Assembly: GCA_944322355.1 (NCBI GenBank)
Contig: CALUOT010000010.1
Location: 1 to 55,015, forward strand
Length of the DNA stretch: 55,015 nt
Direction: 5' to 3'
Source of the DNA: an uncultured Bacteroides sp.
GTDB taxonomy: Bacteria; Bacteroidota; Bacteroidia; Bacteroidales; Bacteroidaceae
Part shown: positions 39,887-49,342 of the stretch, in pieces
How the letters are laid out: each line of letters starts with the position of its first letter
Position numbering within the stretch: the stretch's first letter is position 1
The notes under the pieces: generated by a model
What the model saw: the letters and a program-made list of their open reading frames with translations, nothing else
Databases searched by the model: none
Told to the model about the DNA's origin: nothing
Translations under genes and position numbers: made by a program

Positions 39887-40690
39887 TTAAGGCAAAGGCA
39901 TTAAACGAAAGCGCTTCAGATAGGAAGCATTTCCATACATGGTATGCTCTTCGGAGAGATTCCAAAATCCGTCTTTCGAAGTAGGATGCTCATCCCAATC
40001 GATTACCGCCCAACAGATGCCAACCTCGTTTCCTTCCTTCAGAAGAGTCGGTCGGGAGTATTCAGGTCCATCAGCATCGGCATGATCAAAGGGAGTGAGA
40101 TAGAACTCCAAAGTCAACTTACCGGACTCACCCTCCTTGAAATCATAGCGATAGGCATAATCGGCATAAGGCTTTTGTTTCAACCAAACTTGAGGTCCCC
40201 ACAACATGCACCAATCCCGCCCGTGAGGAGGGGTGAAGATGTGATAGTTCTGCGCATGACATCCATGAAACTTAAACCAAGCTTGCCATACGTCTTTCGG
40301 TGCCGTAGGATGAAACCGATCGATAAAGGGACCTCCCGAACAATCGCCATCCAACACCACTTCGAAGATGTCTGTATTCAATGAATTTTCCTGAAAGCGC
40401 CAATAATCATCATAGGCCTCATAGAGGAAATAGAGCTTCTGCGTCTGGGCACACCATCCCACCTTAACACTCACCTTCAGCGTCTCGGGATTAGGCTGAG
40501 CATGTTTTCCTTCATCCTCGCGCATCTGGTTCTCCGTCAATGTGTATTCATCGGGTACACATGCCCAGTCATCGACTTTCCCATCTATACGAGGCACTTG
40601 ATTCGTGGCAAACTGATAGACTTTATACTCCTGCGCCACCACAGACAAAGACATGCCAAACAGGAGCAGACAAAGATAAATGTTTTTCAT
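39887..40690 (-). CDS. Exported CBM9-like carbohydrate-binding protein
   Basis: 267 residues with a signal peptide cut after VVAQ (about 19). The region YKVYQFATNQVPRIDGKVDDWACVP followed by LYFLYEAYDDYW and NTDIFEVVLDGD matches the CBM9/DOMON-like beta-sandwich opening, and the closing part GNEVGICWAVIDWDEHPTSKDGFWNL keeps several Trp likely to stack on sugar. No catalytic residues are recognised, though many such single-domain proteins in Bacteroides have an untested role. It sits between two GH28 genes, 8 bases after the first, so it serves the same glycan. Confidence 0.82.
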   Translation of the reverse strand: MKNIYLCLLLFGMSLSVVAQEYKVYQFATNQVPRIDGKVDDWACVPDEYTLTENQMREDEGKHAQPNPETLKVSVKVGWCAQTQKLYFLYEAYDDYWRFQENSLNTDIFEVVLDGDCSGGPFIDRFHPTAPKDVWQAWFKFHGCHAQNYHIFTPPHGRDWCMLWGPQVWLKQKPYADYAYRYDFKEGESGKLTLEFYLTPFDHADADGPEYSRPTLLKEGNEVGICWAVIDWDEHPTSKDGFWNLSEEHTMYGNASYLKRFRLMPLP

Positions 40691-40698
40691 GAATTCAC

Positions 40699-42801
40699 TT
40701 ATTTTTTCGATTCTTGTTCAAACAAATCCGGCAACATATAGTAAGCATAATCCGCTTTCCGGCTGGGCTTATACAGGCAAAAGTACAAAGCCTCGCCCTC
40801 TTTCCATGGGCAGAGGGAAGAAATCACAGGAGCATCCGTCTTTTTCCCCGAACGATACAGAGCCAAAGGACTTTCTTGCCGATGAGCATCCGACAAGCGG
40901 AGTTCACTCCCCGCAGGCATCACTCCGTTCGTTATCCGCAAGTGCATCACTTTGCCATAATACACCGTAAAAGCTTGTCCCTCTGTGCAAAACACATTAT
41001 CGCGACAGGCTTCGGGAAGGATGACATTCCCCTCTCGCCCGGGCATAGCATCATCACAAGCTCCCATCGCCCAACTCCATTGCATGTCGGAAGGCAATCT
41101 TCTGCCTATGGCTTTGATGATGAATCCTTCGCTCTCGCTCAGCGGACATATCGTCAACTCGATGTTTCCCTCCGGCCAGGCCTTATCCTTTATCGTATAT
41201 CGGTTTCCCTCCTTTTTCACTTCACATTGATCCAACCAACGGCTTTCCTCTCCGCACACCCAGCCGAGGCGAAGCGTGCCGGCTCCTTGGGATAATTGCA
41301 TAGGAAGCACCGGCTCCTGAACCATTTCTTTCTCATACTCGACATCGAGTTTCAGGTTACGGTTATTGGACTCTTCGATACGGCTTCCGTCCTTCGTCCG
41401 CAGGCGTACATTCTCCAACTGGAAGTTTTGTGCATAGACGATTTTCCCTGCTTTCTCTACCTCTGCCTTTACGTCGGACACATAAAAGTCGCGGATAGGC
41501 CATTCATCGCTCCATCCCGAAGCCATGATAAAGGTCTGAGCCTCTGCCTCCACTCCGCTGAGATGAACATCCTGAAAACGAGGATACCCTTTCTCCTTAG
41601 GCTCAACAGGGGTAAGCATCACCTTCCAATGAGCGGGAATCTCCTTGCCTTCGTATTCAGGAGGCAGTTGCGAATAACTATAACTGGGATTCCAATTCAA
41701 GTCTACTGCCAATACGGTCCGCACATCTTCAGCCTTGACTCCTGACATGTAGATATGCTCCACCACTCCACCACGATTCATGGCCGACTTCAGGCGAAGC
41801 ACAGTCGATGTCCCTTCTGCCTTCAAGTCGTGTCCATAGATATAACGGATGCTGCCCGAAGTCTCACTTCCACACGTAATCAGGCCGGCCCCCTTGCGTG
41901 CCACACAGTTACGCACCACGACATACTCCGTCGGGCGATTCACCCGCAGGCCATCCGCATCACGCCCGGCTTTCAAACAGATGTTATCATCGTTGCAATC
42001 AATCTCGCAGTTTTCTATCAGAATGCGACTACTGGAGTCGATGTCTATGCCGTCCGTACTGGGGCCATGCCCTCCCAGATTATTGTTGATCTTCAAGCCA
42101 TCCAAGGTACATTGGGTGGAATACAGCACCTGACAAGCCCAGAAACCAGTACGCATCAACGTAAAATCCTTCAACGTCACATTACGACTATTGGAAACTA
42201 ACAAGCCACGCACCCGCTTGCAATCATAATCGACAATCCAACGCAGTTGACGTTTCTCATAATCCTTGCGCATGGTCCAGTACTTATCCCAAAATACTTT
42301 GCCCCGACAGTCGATACGCCCCTTTCCGGTAATAGCCACATTCTCAGCATCCAGCACATTGATAACCGCCGATGGCCACACCATCTCAATGCCTGCGATA
42401 CGGGTCTCTATCTCAGGATACTCACCGATATCCTCACTGGCTATCAACGTGACCCCTTCGGACAGATGGAGATTCACGTTATCCTTCAGGAAGAGTGCCC
42501 CGGTCCGATAGTACCCGGAAGGCACGACCACGGTCCCTCCACCGGCCCGATGACATCGGTCGATGGCCGCTTGCAGCGCCTTCGTACTCAGCCGAGTGGT
42601 GTCGCTCGTCAGTCCACTATCGGTTGCATCAAACACGGTTTCCGCAGGGTAAGTCTTTGCCCCGACCTGTTCTACCCACGTCATATCGGGTCGGCCTCTT
42701 TCCACGGTCCCCACCCGGTCCGGATGGGAAGCATACGCCGCCGTCGGCACACAGATGCCTAAATAAAGGCATAACATCAGTCCTAAATTCTTCTTGTTCA
42801 T
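40699..42801 (-). CDS. GH28 hydrolase with extra C-terminal domain
   Basis: 700 residues, signal peptide about 1-24. GH28 features: AIDRCHRAGGGTVVVPSGYY, GPSTDGIDIDSS (D250), EIDCNDDNICLKAG (D271, D272), GAGLITCGSETSGS and LRLKSAMNRGG. The helix ends near residue 530; about 170 further residues form an unassigned beta-rich domain (AGTLRLGWVCGEESRW to YYMLPDLFEQ). A longer in-frame ORF reaches 42915, but the signal peptide begins at the ATG used here. First gene of the minus operon with the CBM9-like and second GH28 genes; the shared motif lies 63-89 bases upstream. Confidence 0.88.
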   Translation of the reverse strand: MNKKNLGLMLCLYLGICVPTAAYASHPDRVGTVERGRPDMTWVEQVGAKTYPAETVFDATDSGLTSDTTRLSTKALQAAIDRCHRAGGGTVVVPSGYYRTGALFLKDNVNLHLSEGVTLIASEDIGEYPEIETRIAGIEMVWPSAVINVLDAENVAITGKGRIDCRGKVFWDKYWTMRKDYEKRQLRWIVDYDCKRVRGLLVSNSRNVTLKDFTLMRTGFWACQVLYSTQCTLDGLKINNNLGGHGPSTDGIDIDSSSRILIENCEIDCNDDNICLKAGRDADGLRVNRPTEYVVVRNCVARKGAGLITCGSETSGSIRYIYGHDLKAEGTSTVLRLKSAMNRGGVVEHIYMSGVKAEDVRTVLAVDLNWNPSYSYSQLPPEYEGKEIPAHWKVMLTPVEPKEKGYPRFQDVHLSGVEAEAQTFIMASGWSDEWPIRDFYVSDVKAEVEKAGKIVYAQNFQLENVRLRTKDGSRIEESNNRNLKLDVEYEKEMVQEPVLPMQLSQGAGTLRLGWVCGEESRWLDQCEVKKEGNRYTIKDKAWPEGNIELTICPLSESEGFIIKAIGRRLPSDMQWSWAMGACDDAMPGREGNVILPEACRDNVFCTEGQAFTVYYGKVMHLRITNGVMPAGSELRLSDAHRQESPLALYRSGKKTDAPVISSLCPWKEGEALYFCLYKPSRKADYAYYMLPDLFEQESKK

Positions 42802-42863
42802 ATGTAGTATCACTGTTATTAACAAATATGCCGCTAAGTTAAGACTTTCCCCGATAGTTTCGA

Positions 42864-42890
42864 ATGGATTATAGTACATATCCATGGATT
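42864..42890 (-). promoter_or_regulatory. Candidate operator of the minus GH28 operon
   Basis: On minus, AATCCAT occurs twice 20 bases apart (42890-42884 and within 42875-42864), the second as ACTATAATCCAT, identical to 12 bases upstream of the GH28-GH43 operon. Downstream lie near-matches to the -7 box (CATATTTG at 42823-42830, TAACTTAG at 42834-42841). Probably a binding site of the hybrid regulator. Confidence 0.5.
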
Positions 42891-42945
42891 TTCTGACCAA
42901 ATGTGCCATTGACATACGGTGTCAGCCCCATTGCGAGACTTACGT

Positions 42946-43015
42946 AAGTGTCGATGTAAGAGTATCGATAGTCTTAATGCAAGAGTATCGATAGTGTCGA
43001 GGTAAGAGTATCGGG
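42946..43015 (+). repeat. Intergenic array D: three units, period 23
   Basis: AAGAGTATCG at 42958, 42981 and 43004, 23 bases apart, preceded by a half-unit AAGTGTCGATG at 42946. Two units contain the perfect palindrome TATCGATA. It lies between the gdhA terminator and the GH28 operon promoter. Confidence 0.8.
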
Positions 43016-43017
43016 CG

Positions 43018-43053
43018 AAAAAAAAGCGGAAGATGTCTCCATCTTCCGCTTTT
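43018..43053 (-). terminator. Intrinsic terminator of gdhA
   Basis: On minus, arms AAGCGGAAGAT and ATCTTCCGCTT, 6-base loop GGAGAC, then a run of T. It lies about 50 bases past the gdhA stop. Confidence 0.9.
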
Positions 43054-43099
43054 CTGCTTTGTTCAAATAGTATATAGTGTAGCTATGGGCTTGGCTGCA

Positions 43100-44437
43100 T
43101 CATACAATGCCCTGTGCCATCATGGCTTTGGCCACCTTCATGAAACCGGCCACGTTGGCACCTTTCACATAGTTCACATAGCCATCGGGCTCCGTACCAT
43201 ACTTCACGCAATTCTCGTGGATGTTCTCCATGATGGAATGCAGCTTCTGGTCAACTTCCTCTGCGCTCCAAGAGAGACGTTCGGAGTTTTGCGTCATCTC
43301 CAGACCGGATACCGAAACACCACCTGCATTGGCCGCCTTGCCCGGCGCATACAGAATCTTCGCTTCTTGGAACACGCGAATAGCTTCCGGCGTCGAAGGC
43401 ATGTTGGCACCTTCCGATACGGCAATCACGCCATTAGCCACCAACATCTTGGCATCGTCGCCATTGATTTCATTCTGAGTGGCAGAAGGCAAAGCGATGT
43501 CGGCCTTTTCTCCCCAAGGACGGGCACCTTCCACATATTTCACACCCGGATATTGCTCGGCATACTCACGGATACGACCGCGGTAAAGGTTCTTCAACTC
43601 CATGATGTAGTCCAGCTTCTCACGGTCGATGCCTTCCGGGTCATATACATAACCATCCGAATCGGACATGGTCAATACCTTACCACCCAGTTGCAATACC
43701 TTTTCGGCCGTATACTGTGCCACATTACCCGAACCGGAAATCAACACGCTCTTACCCTTCAGATCCATGCCTTTAGTCTTCAGCATTTCCATCAGGAAGT
43801 ACACATTACCATAACCGGTTGCTTCCGGACGAATCAGCGAGCCTCCGAATTCTTGGCCTTTACCAGTCAGCACACCCGAAAACTCACGGGTCAACTTCTT
43901 GTACATCCCAAACATGTAACCCACTTCACGTCCACCTACACCGATATCACCGGCAGGCACATCTGTATCAGGACCAATGTGACGAGAAAGTTCCAACATG
44001 AAAGCCTGACAGAAGCGCATCACTTCAGCATTGCTCTTGCCACGCGGAGAGAAGTCCGATCCTCCTTTACCACCACCCATTGGCAAAGTGGTCAACGAGT
44101 TTTTAAAAGTCTGTTCAAAAGCCAGGAATTTCAGGATAGACAAGTTTACTGAAGCATGGAAACGAATTCCTCCTTTGTATGGGCCAATAGCATTGTTGTG
44201 TTGCACACGATATCCCATATTAGTCTGAATATTACCCTTATCATCCATCCAAGTCACGCGGAACTGATAAACGCGATCAGGAATACACAGACGCTCAATC
44301 AAATTTACCTTATCAAATTCCGGATGTTTGTTATACTCCTCTTCAATCGTAGAGAGTACTTCCTCTACGGCTTGATGATACTCCGGCTCATTAGGGAACC
44401 GTCTTTTTAAATCTTCTAATACCTTAGCTGCGTTCAT
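43100..44437 (-). CDS. gdhA: Glutamate dehydrogenase
   Basis: 445-residue hexameric-type enzyme interconverting glutamate and 2-oxoglutarate plus ammonia, the main ammonia assimilation route in these anaerobes. Seen: GPYKGGIRFH substrate motif (86-94), PMGGGKGGSDFSPRGKS with catalytic K124, TDVPAGDIGVGGREVGYM and the dinucleotide fold GSGNVAQYTAEK with an SDSDG end typical of NADP-preferring forms. Start MNAAKVLED at 44437 is chosen because a full promoter sits just upstream; the in-frame extension to 44506 would cover it. Monocistronic with terminator. Whether NAD or NADP is used cannot be settled here. Confidence 0.96.
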   Translation of the reverse strand: MNAAKVLEDLKRRFPNEPEYHQAVEEVLSTIEEEYNKHPEFDKVNLIERLCIPDRVYQFRVTWMDDKGNIQTNMGYRVQHNNAIGPYKGGIRFHASVNLSILKFLAFEQTFKNSLTTLPMGGGKGGSDFSPRGKSNAEVMRFCQAFMLELSRHIGPDTDVPAGDIGVGGREVGYMFGMYKKLTREFSGVLTGKGQEFGGSLIRPEATGYGNVYFLMEMLKTKGMDLKGKSVLISGSGNVAQYTAEKVLQLGGKVLTMSDSDGYVYDPEGIDREKLDYIMELKNLYRGRIREYAEQYPGVKYVEGARPWGEKADIALPSATQNEINGDDAKMLVANGVIAVSEGANMPSTPEAIRVFQEAKILYAPGKAANAGGVSVSGLEMTQNSERLSWSAEEVDQKLHSIMENIHENCVKYGTEPDGYVNYVKGANVAGFMKVAKAMMAQGIV

Positions 44438-44476
44438 AATCTTTGCTTTTACAGTTGTTTTATTTATTTGCGGTTG

Positions 44477-44506
44477 CAAAAGTAAATATAAAAATGATAC
44501 AAACAA
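44477..44506 (-). promoter_or_regulatory. Promoter of gdhA
   Basis: On minus, TTG (44506-44504), 19-base spacer and TACTTTTG (44484-44477), 39 bases upstream of the ATG. Confidence 0.75.
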
Positions 44507-44515
44507 ACATTTATC

Positions 44516-44563
44516 AAATAAAAAGCTGAATAAAACATCAAATTGTTGTTTTATTCAGCTTTT
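44516..44563 (-). terminator. Terminator of the maeB operon
   Basis: On minus, AAAAGCTGAATAAAACA and TGTTTTATTCAGCTTTT arms (about 16 pairs, loop about 10) followed by a T-rich end. It lies 22 bases past the small membrane gene. Confidence 0.88.
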
Positions 44564-44584
44564 AATGGGAAAAAGGCTATTATC

Positions 44585-44758
44585 TCAGCGCTTTTTCAGG
44601 GATTGCACGACAGGAATAAACACCAAAGCTGCCGAAAGAAGCAGCATCAGGATAGTAGGTCCGTCAATCTGCTCACTATATACCAATATATAATAGCAAA
44701 GCAACACCCATAATAACGTAATGCATACGATCTGCGACTTACCAAGTGGTTTTCTCAT
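44585..44758 (-). CDS. 57-residue membrane protein coupled to maeB
   Basis: Starts in the maeB stop (ATGA) and encodes MRKPLGKSQ, a first span (about 10-27, VCITLLWVLLCYYILVY), a short EQIDGP loop and a second span (about 36-52, ILMLLLSAALVFIPVV), ending VQSLKKR. Both spans are clean, charges fall on the ends, and the reading frame ends 22 bases before the operon terminator, all of which argue for a real gene. No family recognised. Role unknown; coupling to malic enzyme may be only transcriptional. Confidence 0.72.
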   Translation of the reverse strand: MRKPLGKSQIVCITLLWVLLCYYILVYSEQIDGPTILMLLLSAALVFIPVVQSLKKR

Positions 44759-47046
44759 TGCGCAGCAGCTTTCTTTTTGTCTACAATTGCATCAATAACG
44801 GCTACAGCAGTAATATTCACAATATCGCGCACAGAACTTTCGAAGTCTGTGAAGTGAATAGGCTTATTTAAACCCATCTGTATCGGGCCTATCAATTCTG
44901 CATCCGTATTCGTAGCCTGCAACAACTTGTAACCAGAGTTAGCCGAACTCAAATTGGGGAATACCAACGTATTGACATCCTTACCGAAGAGCCGGGTAAA
45001 CGGATACTTCTTGTCGCGCATCTCACGATTCATGGCAAAATTTACCTGCATTTCACCATCGATAGCTAAATCGGGATAATGCTGTTGCATATAATCCACC
45101 GCATCATGCACCTTAACCGGGCTACCTTCTGTGTCAGCACCAAAGTTCGAATAACTCAACATGGCTATGACTGGTGTATGATTGAAGAAACGAACCGTAT
45201 TCTCGGCCAGTCGGGCTACATCAATCAAAGTATCAGTGTCTGGATGGCGGTTAATCAGCGTATCGGCCAAGAAGTAAGTACCTTTCTTAGAGTTCAGAAT
45301 ATGCATCGTACCAAAATGCTTGTATTCAGGACGAATGCCGATTACTTCTTTCGCCACCTTAATCGTATTGCTGTATTTCGTATAAAGACCTGTGATAAAC
45401 GCATCGGCATCACCCGTCTCCACCATCATCATACCAAAGTAATTGCGCTCGAACATTTTGTCGTTGGCTTCCTCGTACGTAGCACCTTCACGGGCACGCT
45501 TCTCTGCCAAGATGCGAGCATAGCGTTCGCGACGCGGAGCTTCGTCTGGATGACGAAGGTTAACAATCTCAATGCCCTCCAAGCTCAAGTCAAGTTCTTT
45601 AGCCATCTTCGTGATGGCTTCATCATTACCCAAAATAATCGGATAGCAAATACCTTCGGCACGAGCTTCAACAGCGGCCTTCAGCATATTAGGATGAGCT
45701 CCTTCGGCAAATACCACCCGCTGCGGCTCACGACGAGCTATATCATAAAGTTGACGAGTCAGCTTGCTTTCATAACCCATACGCTCACGCAATTGCAGAC
45801 GATAAGCATCCCAATCTTCAATGTTCGTACGAGCTACCCCACTTTCCATAGCAGCACGAGCCACGGCACACGAAACTTCCGTCAACAAGCGCGGGTCTAC
45901 GGGTTTGGGAATAAAGTAATCGGGGCCGAACGTAAAGTTATTCACATGGTATGCCTCGTTCACCACGTCAGGCACAGGCTGCTTGGCCAAGCCGGCAATG
46001 GCACGGACAGCAGCAATCTTCATTTCTTCATTAATAGCGCTGGCATGCGTATCGAGGGCACCACGGAAGATGTAGGGGAAACCGATAACATTGTTTATCT
46101 GATTAGGATAGTCCGAACGACCTGTAGACATCAGGACATCAGGACGAGCTGCCATGGCATCTTCATACGAAATCTCCGGAGTCGGGTTGGCCAAAGCGAA
46201 CACGATAGGATGCGGAGCCATGCTGCGTACCATGTCCTGCGTCAAGACGTTACCTTTCGACAAGCCCAAAAACACATCTGCTCCCTGGATAGCCTCAGCC
46301 AGTGTATGCACATCACGACGATCTGTAGCAAAATAGCGTTTCTGCTCTGTCAGATTCTCTCGGTCGCTGGTGATAACACCTTTGCTATCCAACATCAAGA
46401 TATTCTCCAGACGAGCACCCAACGAGATATACAACTTGGTGCACGATACGGCCGATGCACCCGCACCATTGACTACAATCTTCACTTCGTCGATTTTCTT
46501 ACCGGCTACTTCTAAGGCATTCAACAAGCCTGCGGCAGAGATAATGGCCGTGCCATGCTGGTCATCGTGCATCACCGGGATGTCGAGTTCCTCTTTCAAG
46601 CGACGCTCTATCTCGAAACATTCAGGCGCCTTAATGTCCTCCAGATTAATACCTCCGAAGGTAGGAGCAATGGCTTTAACGGCTTGAATAAAACGTTCGG
46701 GGTCTTTTTCATTGACTTCAATGTCGAATACATCAATACCTGCATAAATCTTAAAGAGCAATCCTTTACCTTCCATGACAGGCTTACCACTCAGAGCACC
46801 AATGTCTCCCAGGCCCAGCACGGCTGTACCGTTGGAAATCACTGCAACCAAATTGCCTTTGGCCGTATACTTGTAAGCATCATGCGGATTCTTTTCGATC
46901 TCCAGACAAGGCTCAGCCACTCCGGGAGAGTAAGCCAACGAAAGATCGGTCTGCGTACTGTAAGGTTTGGTAGGTACCACCTCAATTTTTCCCGGTTTGC
47001 CCTGCGAATGGTAGAGCAAAGCGGCTTCTTTTGTAATCTTTACCAT
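44755..47046 (-). CDS. maeB: NADP-dependent malic enzyme with phosphotransacetylase domain
   Basis: 763 residues. N-terminal malic domain (20-160, [18 protein letters not shown] and [22 protein letters not shown]), NAD(P)-binding domain (165-410, [29 protein letters not shown]) and C-terminal phosphotransacetylase domain (430-760, [18 protein letters not shown]). It decarboxylates malate to pyruvate with NADPH; the acetyl-transferase part is usually regulatory rather than active. Catalytic malic residues look complete. Cytosolic. Followed in the same mRNA by the 57-residue membrane protein. Start at 47046 gives the usual [10 protein letters not shown] beginning. Confidence 0.95.
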   Translation of the reverse strand: MVKITKEAALLYHSQGKPGKIEVVPTKPYSTQTDLSLAYSPGVAEPCLEIEKNPHDAYKYTAKGNLVAVISNGTAVLGLGDIGALSGKPVMEGKGLLFKIYAGIDVFDIEVNEKDPERFIQAVKAIAPTFGGINLEDIKAPECFEIERRLKEELDIPVMHDDQHGTAIISAAGLLNALEVAGKKIDEVKIVVNGAGASAVSCTKLYISLGARLENILMLDSKGVITSDRENLTEQKRYFATDRRDVHTLAEAIQGADVFLGLSKGNVLTQDMVRSMAPHPIVFALANPTPEISYEDAMAARPDVLMSTGRSDYPNQINNVIGFPYIFRGALDTHASAINEEMKIAAVRAIAGLAKQPVPDVVNEAYHVNNFTFGPDYFIPKPVDPRLLTEVSCAVARAAMESGVARTNIEDWDAYRLQLRERMGYESKLTRQLYDIARREPQRVVFAEGAHPNMLKAAVEARAEGICYPIILGNDEAITKMAKELDLSLEGIEIVNLRHPDEAPRRERYARILAEKRAREGATYEEANDKMFERNYFGMMMVETGDADAFITGLYTKYSNTIKVAKEVIGIRPEYKHFGTMHILNSKKGTYFLADTLINRHPDTDTLIDVARLAENTVRFFNHTPVIAMLSYSNFGADTEGSPVKVHDAVDYMQQHYPDLAIDGEMQVNFAMNREMRDKKYPFTRLFGKDVNTLVFPNLSSANSGYKLLQATNTDAELIGPIQMGLNKPIHFTDFESSVRDIVNITAVAVIDAIVDKKKAAAQ

Positions 47047-47081
47047 ATTGTGTTTTCTGTTAAGGGATTATCAATCGCGTG

Positions 47082-47089
47082 CAAATGTA
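47082..47089 (-). promoter_or_regulatory. -7 box of maeB
   Basis: On minus, TACATTTG 36 bases upstream of the maeB ATG; no clear -33 TTG. Confidence 0.5.
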
Positions 47090-47142
47090 GGCATAATCCT
47101 TGAAAACTATCACATTCTTATCATCTTTTCAGAAAGATTCGT

Positions 47143-47150
47143 TATCTTTG
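47143..47150 (+). promoter_or_regulatory. -7 box of the DUF3810 gene
   Basis: TATCTTTG 25 bases upstream of the ATG at 47175; it lies inside the longer in-frame extension and so supports the shorter start. No clear -33. Confidence 0.5.
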
Positions 47151-47174
47151 CCTCTATCAAGAAGCATTCTATTC

Positions 47175-48221
47175 ATGAAACAACGATATAAATTCAGATA
47201 TTTCCTACTGGCAGTGGCTCTGCTGATGATTATACTTGCCCAAATGATCCCCGGCTGGGGAGAATTCTATGCCCGGCAGCTCTATCCCGGCATCGCTTCG
47301 TGCCTCTCCGCCTTCTCCGACCTGTTTTCCTTTGCCATAGGCGACTTGTTCATCGCCCTCAGTCTGGTGGGATTGGTGCTATATCCCTTTTTCCGTGCCA
47401 GGCGTAAGTCCTGGAAAAGCATCGTCCTCAGCGAAGGCGAATATCTGGCATGGATTTACGTCTGGTTCTATGCCGCCTGGGGGCTGAACTACTCGCAGGA
47501 TAATTTCTATCAGCGTACGGGCATTCCCTATGTGGCCTATACGCCCGAAACGTTCCAATCGTTCACCCGACAATACATTGACAAGCTCAATGCCTCCTAC
47601 GTGCCCCCCTCCCCCATTGCCGAGTCATTGGTTTGCCGGGAGACGGTCAACGGCTATCGCACCATCAGCACCCAACTGGAGATACACCGCCCCTTCAGCG
47701 ACCATCCGCGGGCCAAGACCATGCTCTTTACCCCGCTCATCTCTATGGTGGGCGTCACCGGAAGCATGGGACCTTTCTTCTGCGAATTTACCCTCAACGG
47801 CGATGTACTCCCGGCCGACTATCCTGCCACATACGCCCATGAACTGTCCCATCAACTCGGCATCACCAGCGAAGCCGAAGCCAATTTCTATGCCTATCAA
47901 GTCTGCACCCGCTCTCCTGTGACGGGCATTCGCTTCAGCGGCTATTGGTCCATCCTTCCCCATGTGCTGAACAATGCCTACCGACTGATGGACAAAAAGG
48001 AATACGAACATTTGCTCGGCAGTATCCGCCCTGAGATTATCCAATTGCTCCGCGACAAGCAGGCCTATTGGCAAGAGAAGTACAGCCCCCTCATCGGCAA
48101 CATCCAAGACTGGATATACGACCTGTACTTAAAAGGAAACAAAATCCCCAGCGGACGCCAGAACTATTCCGAAGTCATCGGTTTGCTCATTTCGTACGAA
48201 TGTCATGCAAAACCTGCCTAA
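47175..48221 (+). CDS. DUF3810 membrane protein with zincin motif
   Basis: 348 residues. Two N-terminal spans (about 9-27 and 54-74), a further hydrophobic part near 91-104, then a soluble domain. YAHELSHQLG (H222-E-x-x-H226) with TSEAEANFYAY after it (E233/E235) is the arrangement of a gluzincin-like metalloprotease, so it may be an active membrane protease; this is inferred from motif only. Conserved in Bacteroidales with unknown substrate. Start at MKQRYKF, since an upstream extension would run over the -7 box. Converges on the hydrolase gene with 38 bases between and no clear terminator. Confidence 0.83.
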   Translation: MKQRYKFRYFLLAVALLMIILAQMIPGWGEFYARQLYPGIASCLSAFSDLFSFAIGDLFIALSLVGLVLYPFFRARRKSWKSIVLSEGEYLAWIYVWFYAAWGLNYSQDNFYQRTGIPYVAYTPETFQSFTRQYIDKLNASYVPPSPIAESLVCRETVNGYRTISTQLEIHRPFSDHPRAKTMLFTPLISMVGVTGSMGPFFCEFTLNGDVLPADYPATYAHELSHQLGITSEAEANFYAYQVCTRSPVTGIRFSGYWSILPHVLNNAYRLMDKKEYEHLLGSIRPEIIQLLRDKQAYWQEKYSPLIGNIQDWIYDLYLKGNKIPSGRQNYSEVIGLLISYECHAKPA

Positions 48222-48259
48222 CCCAATGAATTACTCTATTCATATTATATAAGGTAACA

Positions 48260-49282
48260 TCAGTCCAGCCCCTTCGCGCACAACCATTCGTACATCAGCT
48301 CCGCCACTTCCCGGTTGTTCTGGTCGGACATCGGGAAGTGGGTGTTGCCGTGCAACCCTGCTTCGGGCAAATGAACGACCGTGACATCACCGCCCAGCTT
48401 GTTCAACATATCTGCCCAGCGGCGCATCAGGTGCAGGCGGCGTGTCCATTCGTAGATTTCGGGACGCTCGTCCGTCTCGGGCAGGTTGTCGCCGTAGTAC
48501 ACCACTATCGGGATTCGGGTATATTCCATGAAGGTCTCCATCGGCACCTCAATGCCTTCCGTCTTTTGGGAGAGAGTCAACACCCTGCCTTCTTCGGGCA
48601 CTTGTCCTTCGGGGAAAGGGATACCTCCGCCCGGTTCGTAGGACACGATGCCTCGGATGTTCTTCGTCTTCAGCAAGGTTTGCCAGCCTACCGGTCCGCC
48701 CTGCGAATGAGTGACGAATACGGCGGGACCTATCTGGTCGAACAGGGCGGCGTAGGCATCCGAATAGACATCGAAGTCAATCGTTCCGATAGTCGGCGTC
48801 ATCTGCCGGAAGAACTGGTTCAATGCCTCCGGGGCGCGGCTGAACTGCACGCCCTCGAAATAGTCGGGCCAGATGCCTATGCGGAAGCGATTGAACCACA
48901 CTTCTTCGTCAAATGTCGGGGTGATGGCAACAGTTTCCGTTCCTCGTCCGGCATTACCCCGTCGGGGTTGGTCAACTAAGTAGACCGGGAAACCTTTCCG
49001 CAGGAAGATGTTCTGGAATCCCTCGCGGCCGTCGGGCGTTGTCTCCCACGTCTTGGAGAACTGCCCCACGCCATGTGCAAATACCAGCGGGTAACGCCGT
49101 GCATCGACAGGCTTTTGATAGAACACGTAGGCATGGTCGCCGTGATATTGATGCCCTAAAGAATCGGTTAGAACTGTTCCACCCACGGCAAAGCTGCCCT
49201 GCTCGGCTATTCTCAACACGCCGTCCCCCTGCGAGCAGGCAGTCAGGAGGAACAACAGGCTTATCAGTTTGATTGCTTTCAT
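48260..49282 (-). CDS. Alpha/beta-hydrolase lipoprotein
   Basis: 340 residues, lipobox LLTAC with Cys16, so likely anchored in the outer or inner membrane. YPLVFAHGVGQFSKTWET holds the oxyanion region, THSQGGPVGW the nucleophile S193, GNTHFPMSDQNN the C-terminal His; the acid is probably in YYGDNLPE. YLVDQPRRGNAGRGT resembles secreted esterases/lipases of anaerobes. It probably cleaves an ester, substrate unknown. Upstream region contains arrays E and F and no obvious -7 box. Confidence 0.8.
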   Translation of the reverse strand: MKAIKLISLLFLLTACSQGDGVLRIAEQGSFAVGGTVLTDSLGHQYHGDHAYVFYQKPVDARRYPLVFAHGVGQFSKTWETTPDGREGFQNIFLRKGFPVYLVDQPRRGNAGRGTETVAITPTFDEEVWFNRFRIGIWPDYFEGVQFSRAPEALNQFFRQMTPTIGTIDFDVYSDAYAALFDQIGPAVFVTHSQGGPVGWQTLLKTKNIRGIVSYEPGGGIPFPEGQVPEEGRVLTLSQKTEGIEVPMETFMEYTRIPIVVYYGDNLPETDERPEIYEWTRRLHLMRRWADMLNKLGGDVTVVHLPEAGLHGNTHFPMSDQNNREVAELMYEWLCAKGLD

Positions 49283-49342
49283 ACGTCTATATTATGGTAA
49301 TAGTTAGGATGAATGAAGGGTCACCGTGACCCGTCGTAAAGG

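Noticed and set aside
43085-44152. Plus-strand open frame opposite gdhA
   Set aside because: Shadow of a strongly supported enzyme gene with no family features of its own.
45079-46515. Plus-strand 478-codon frame opposite maeB
   Set aside because: Antisense to conserved catalytic regions; no start context or recognisable domain.
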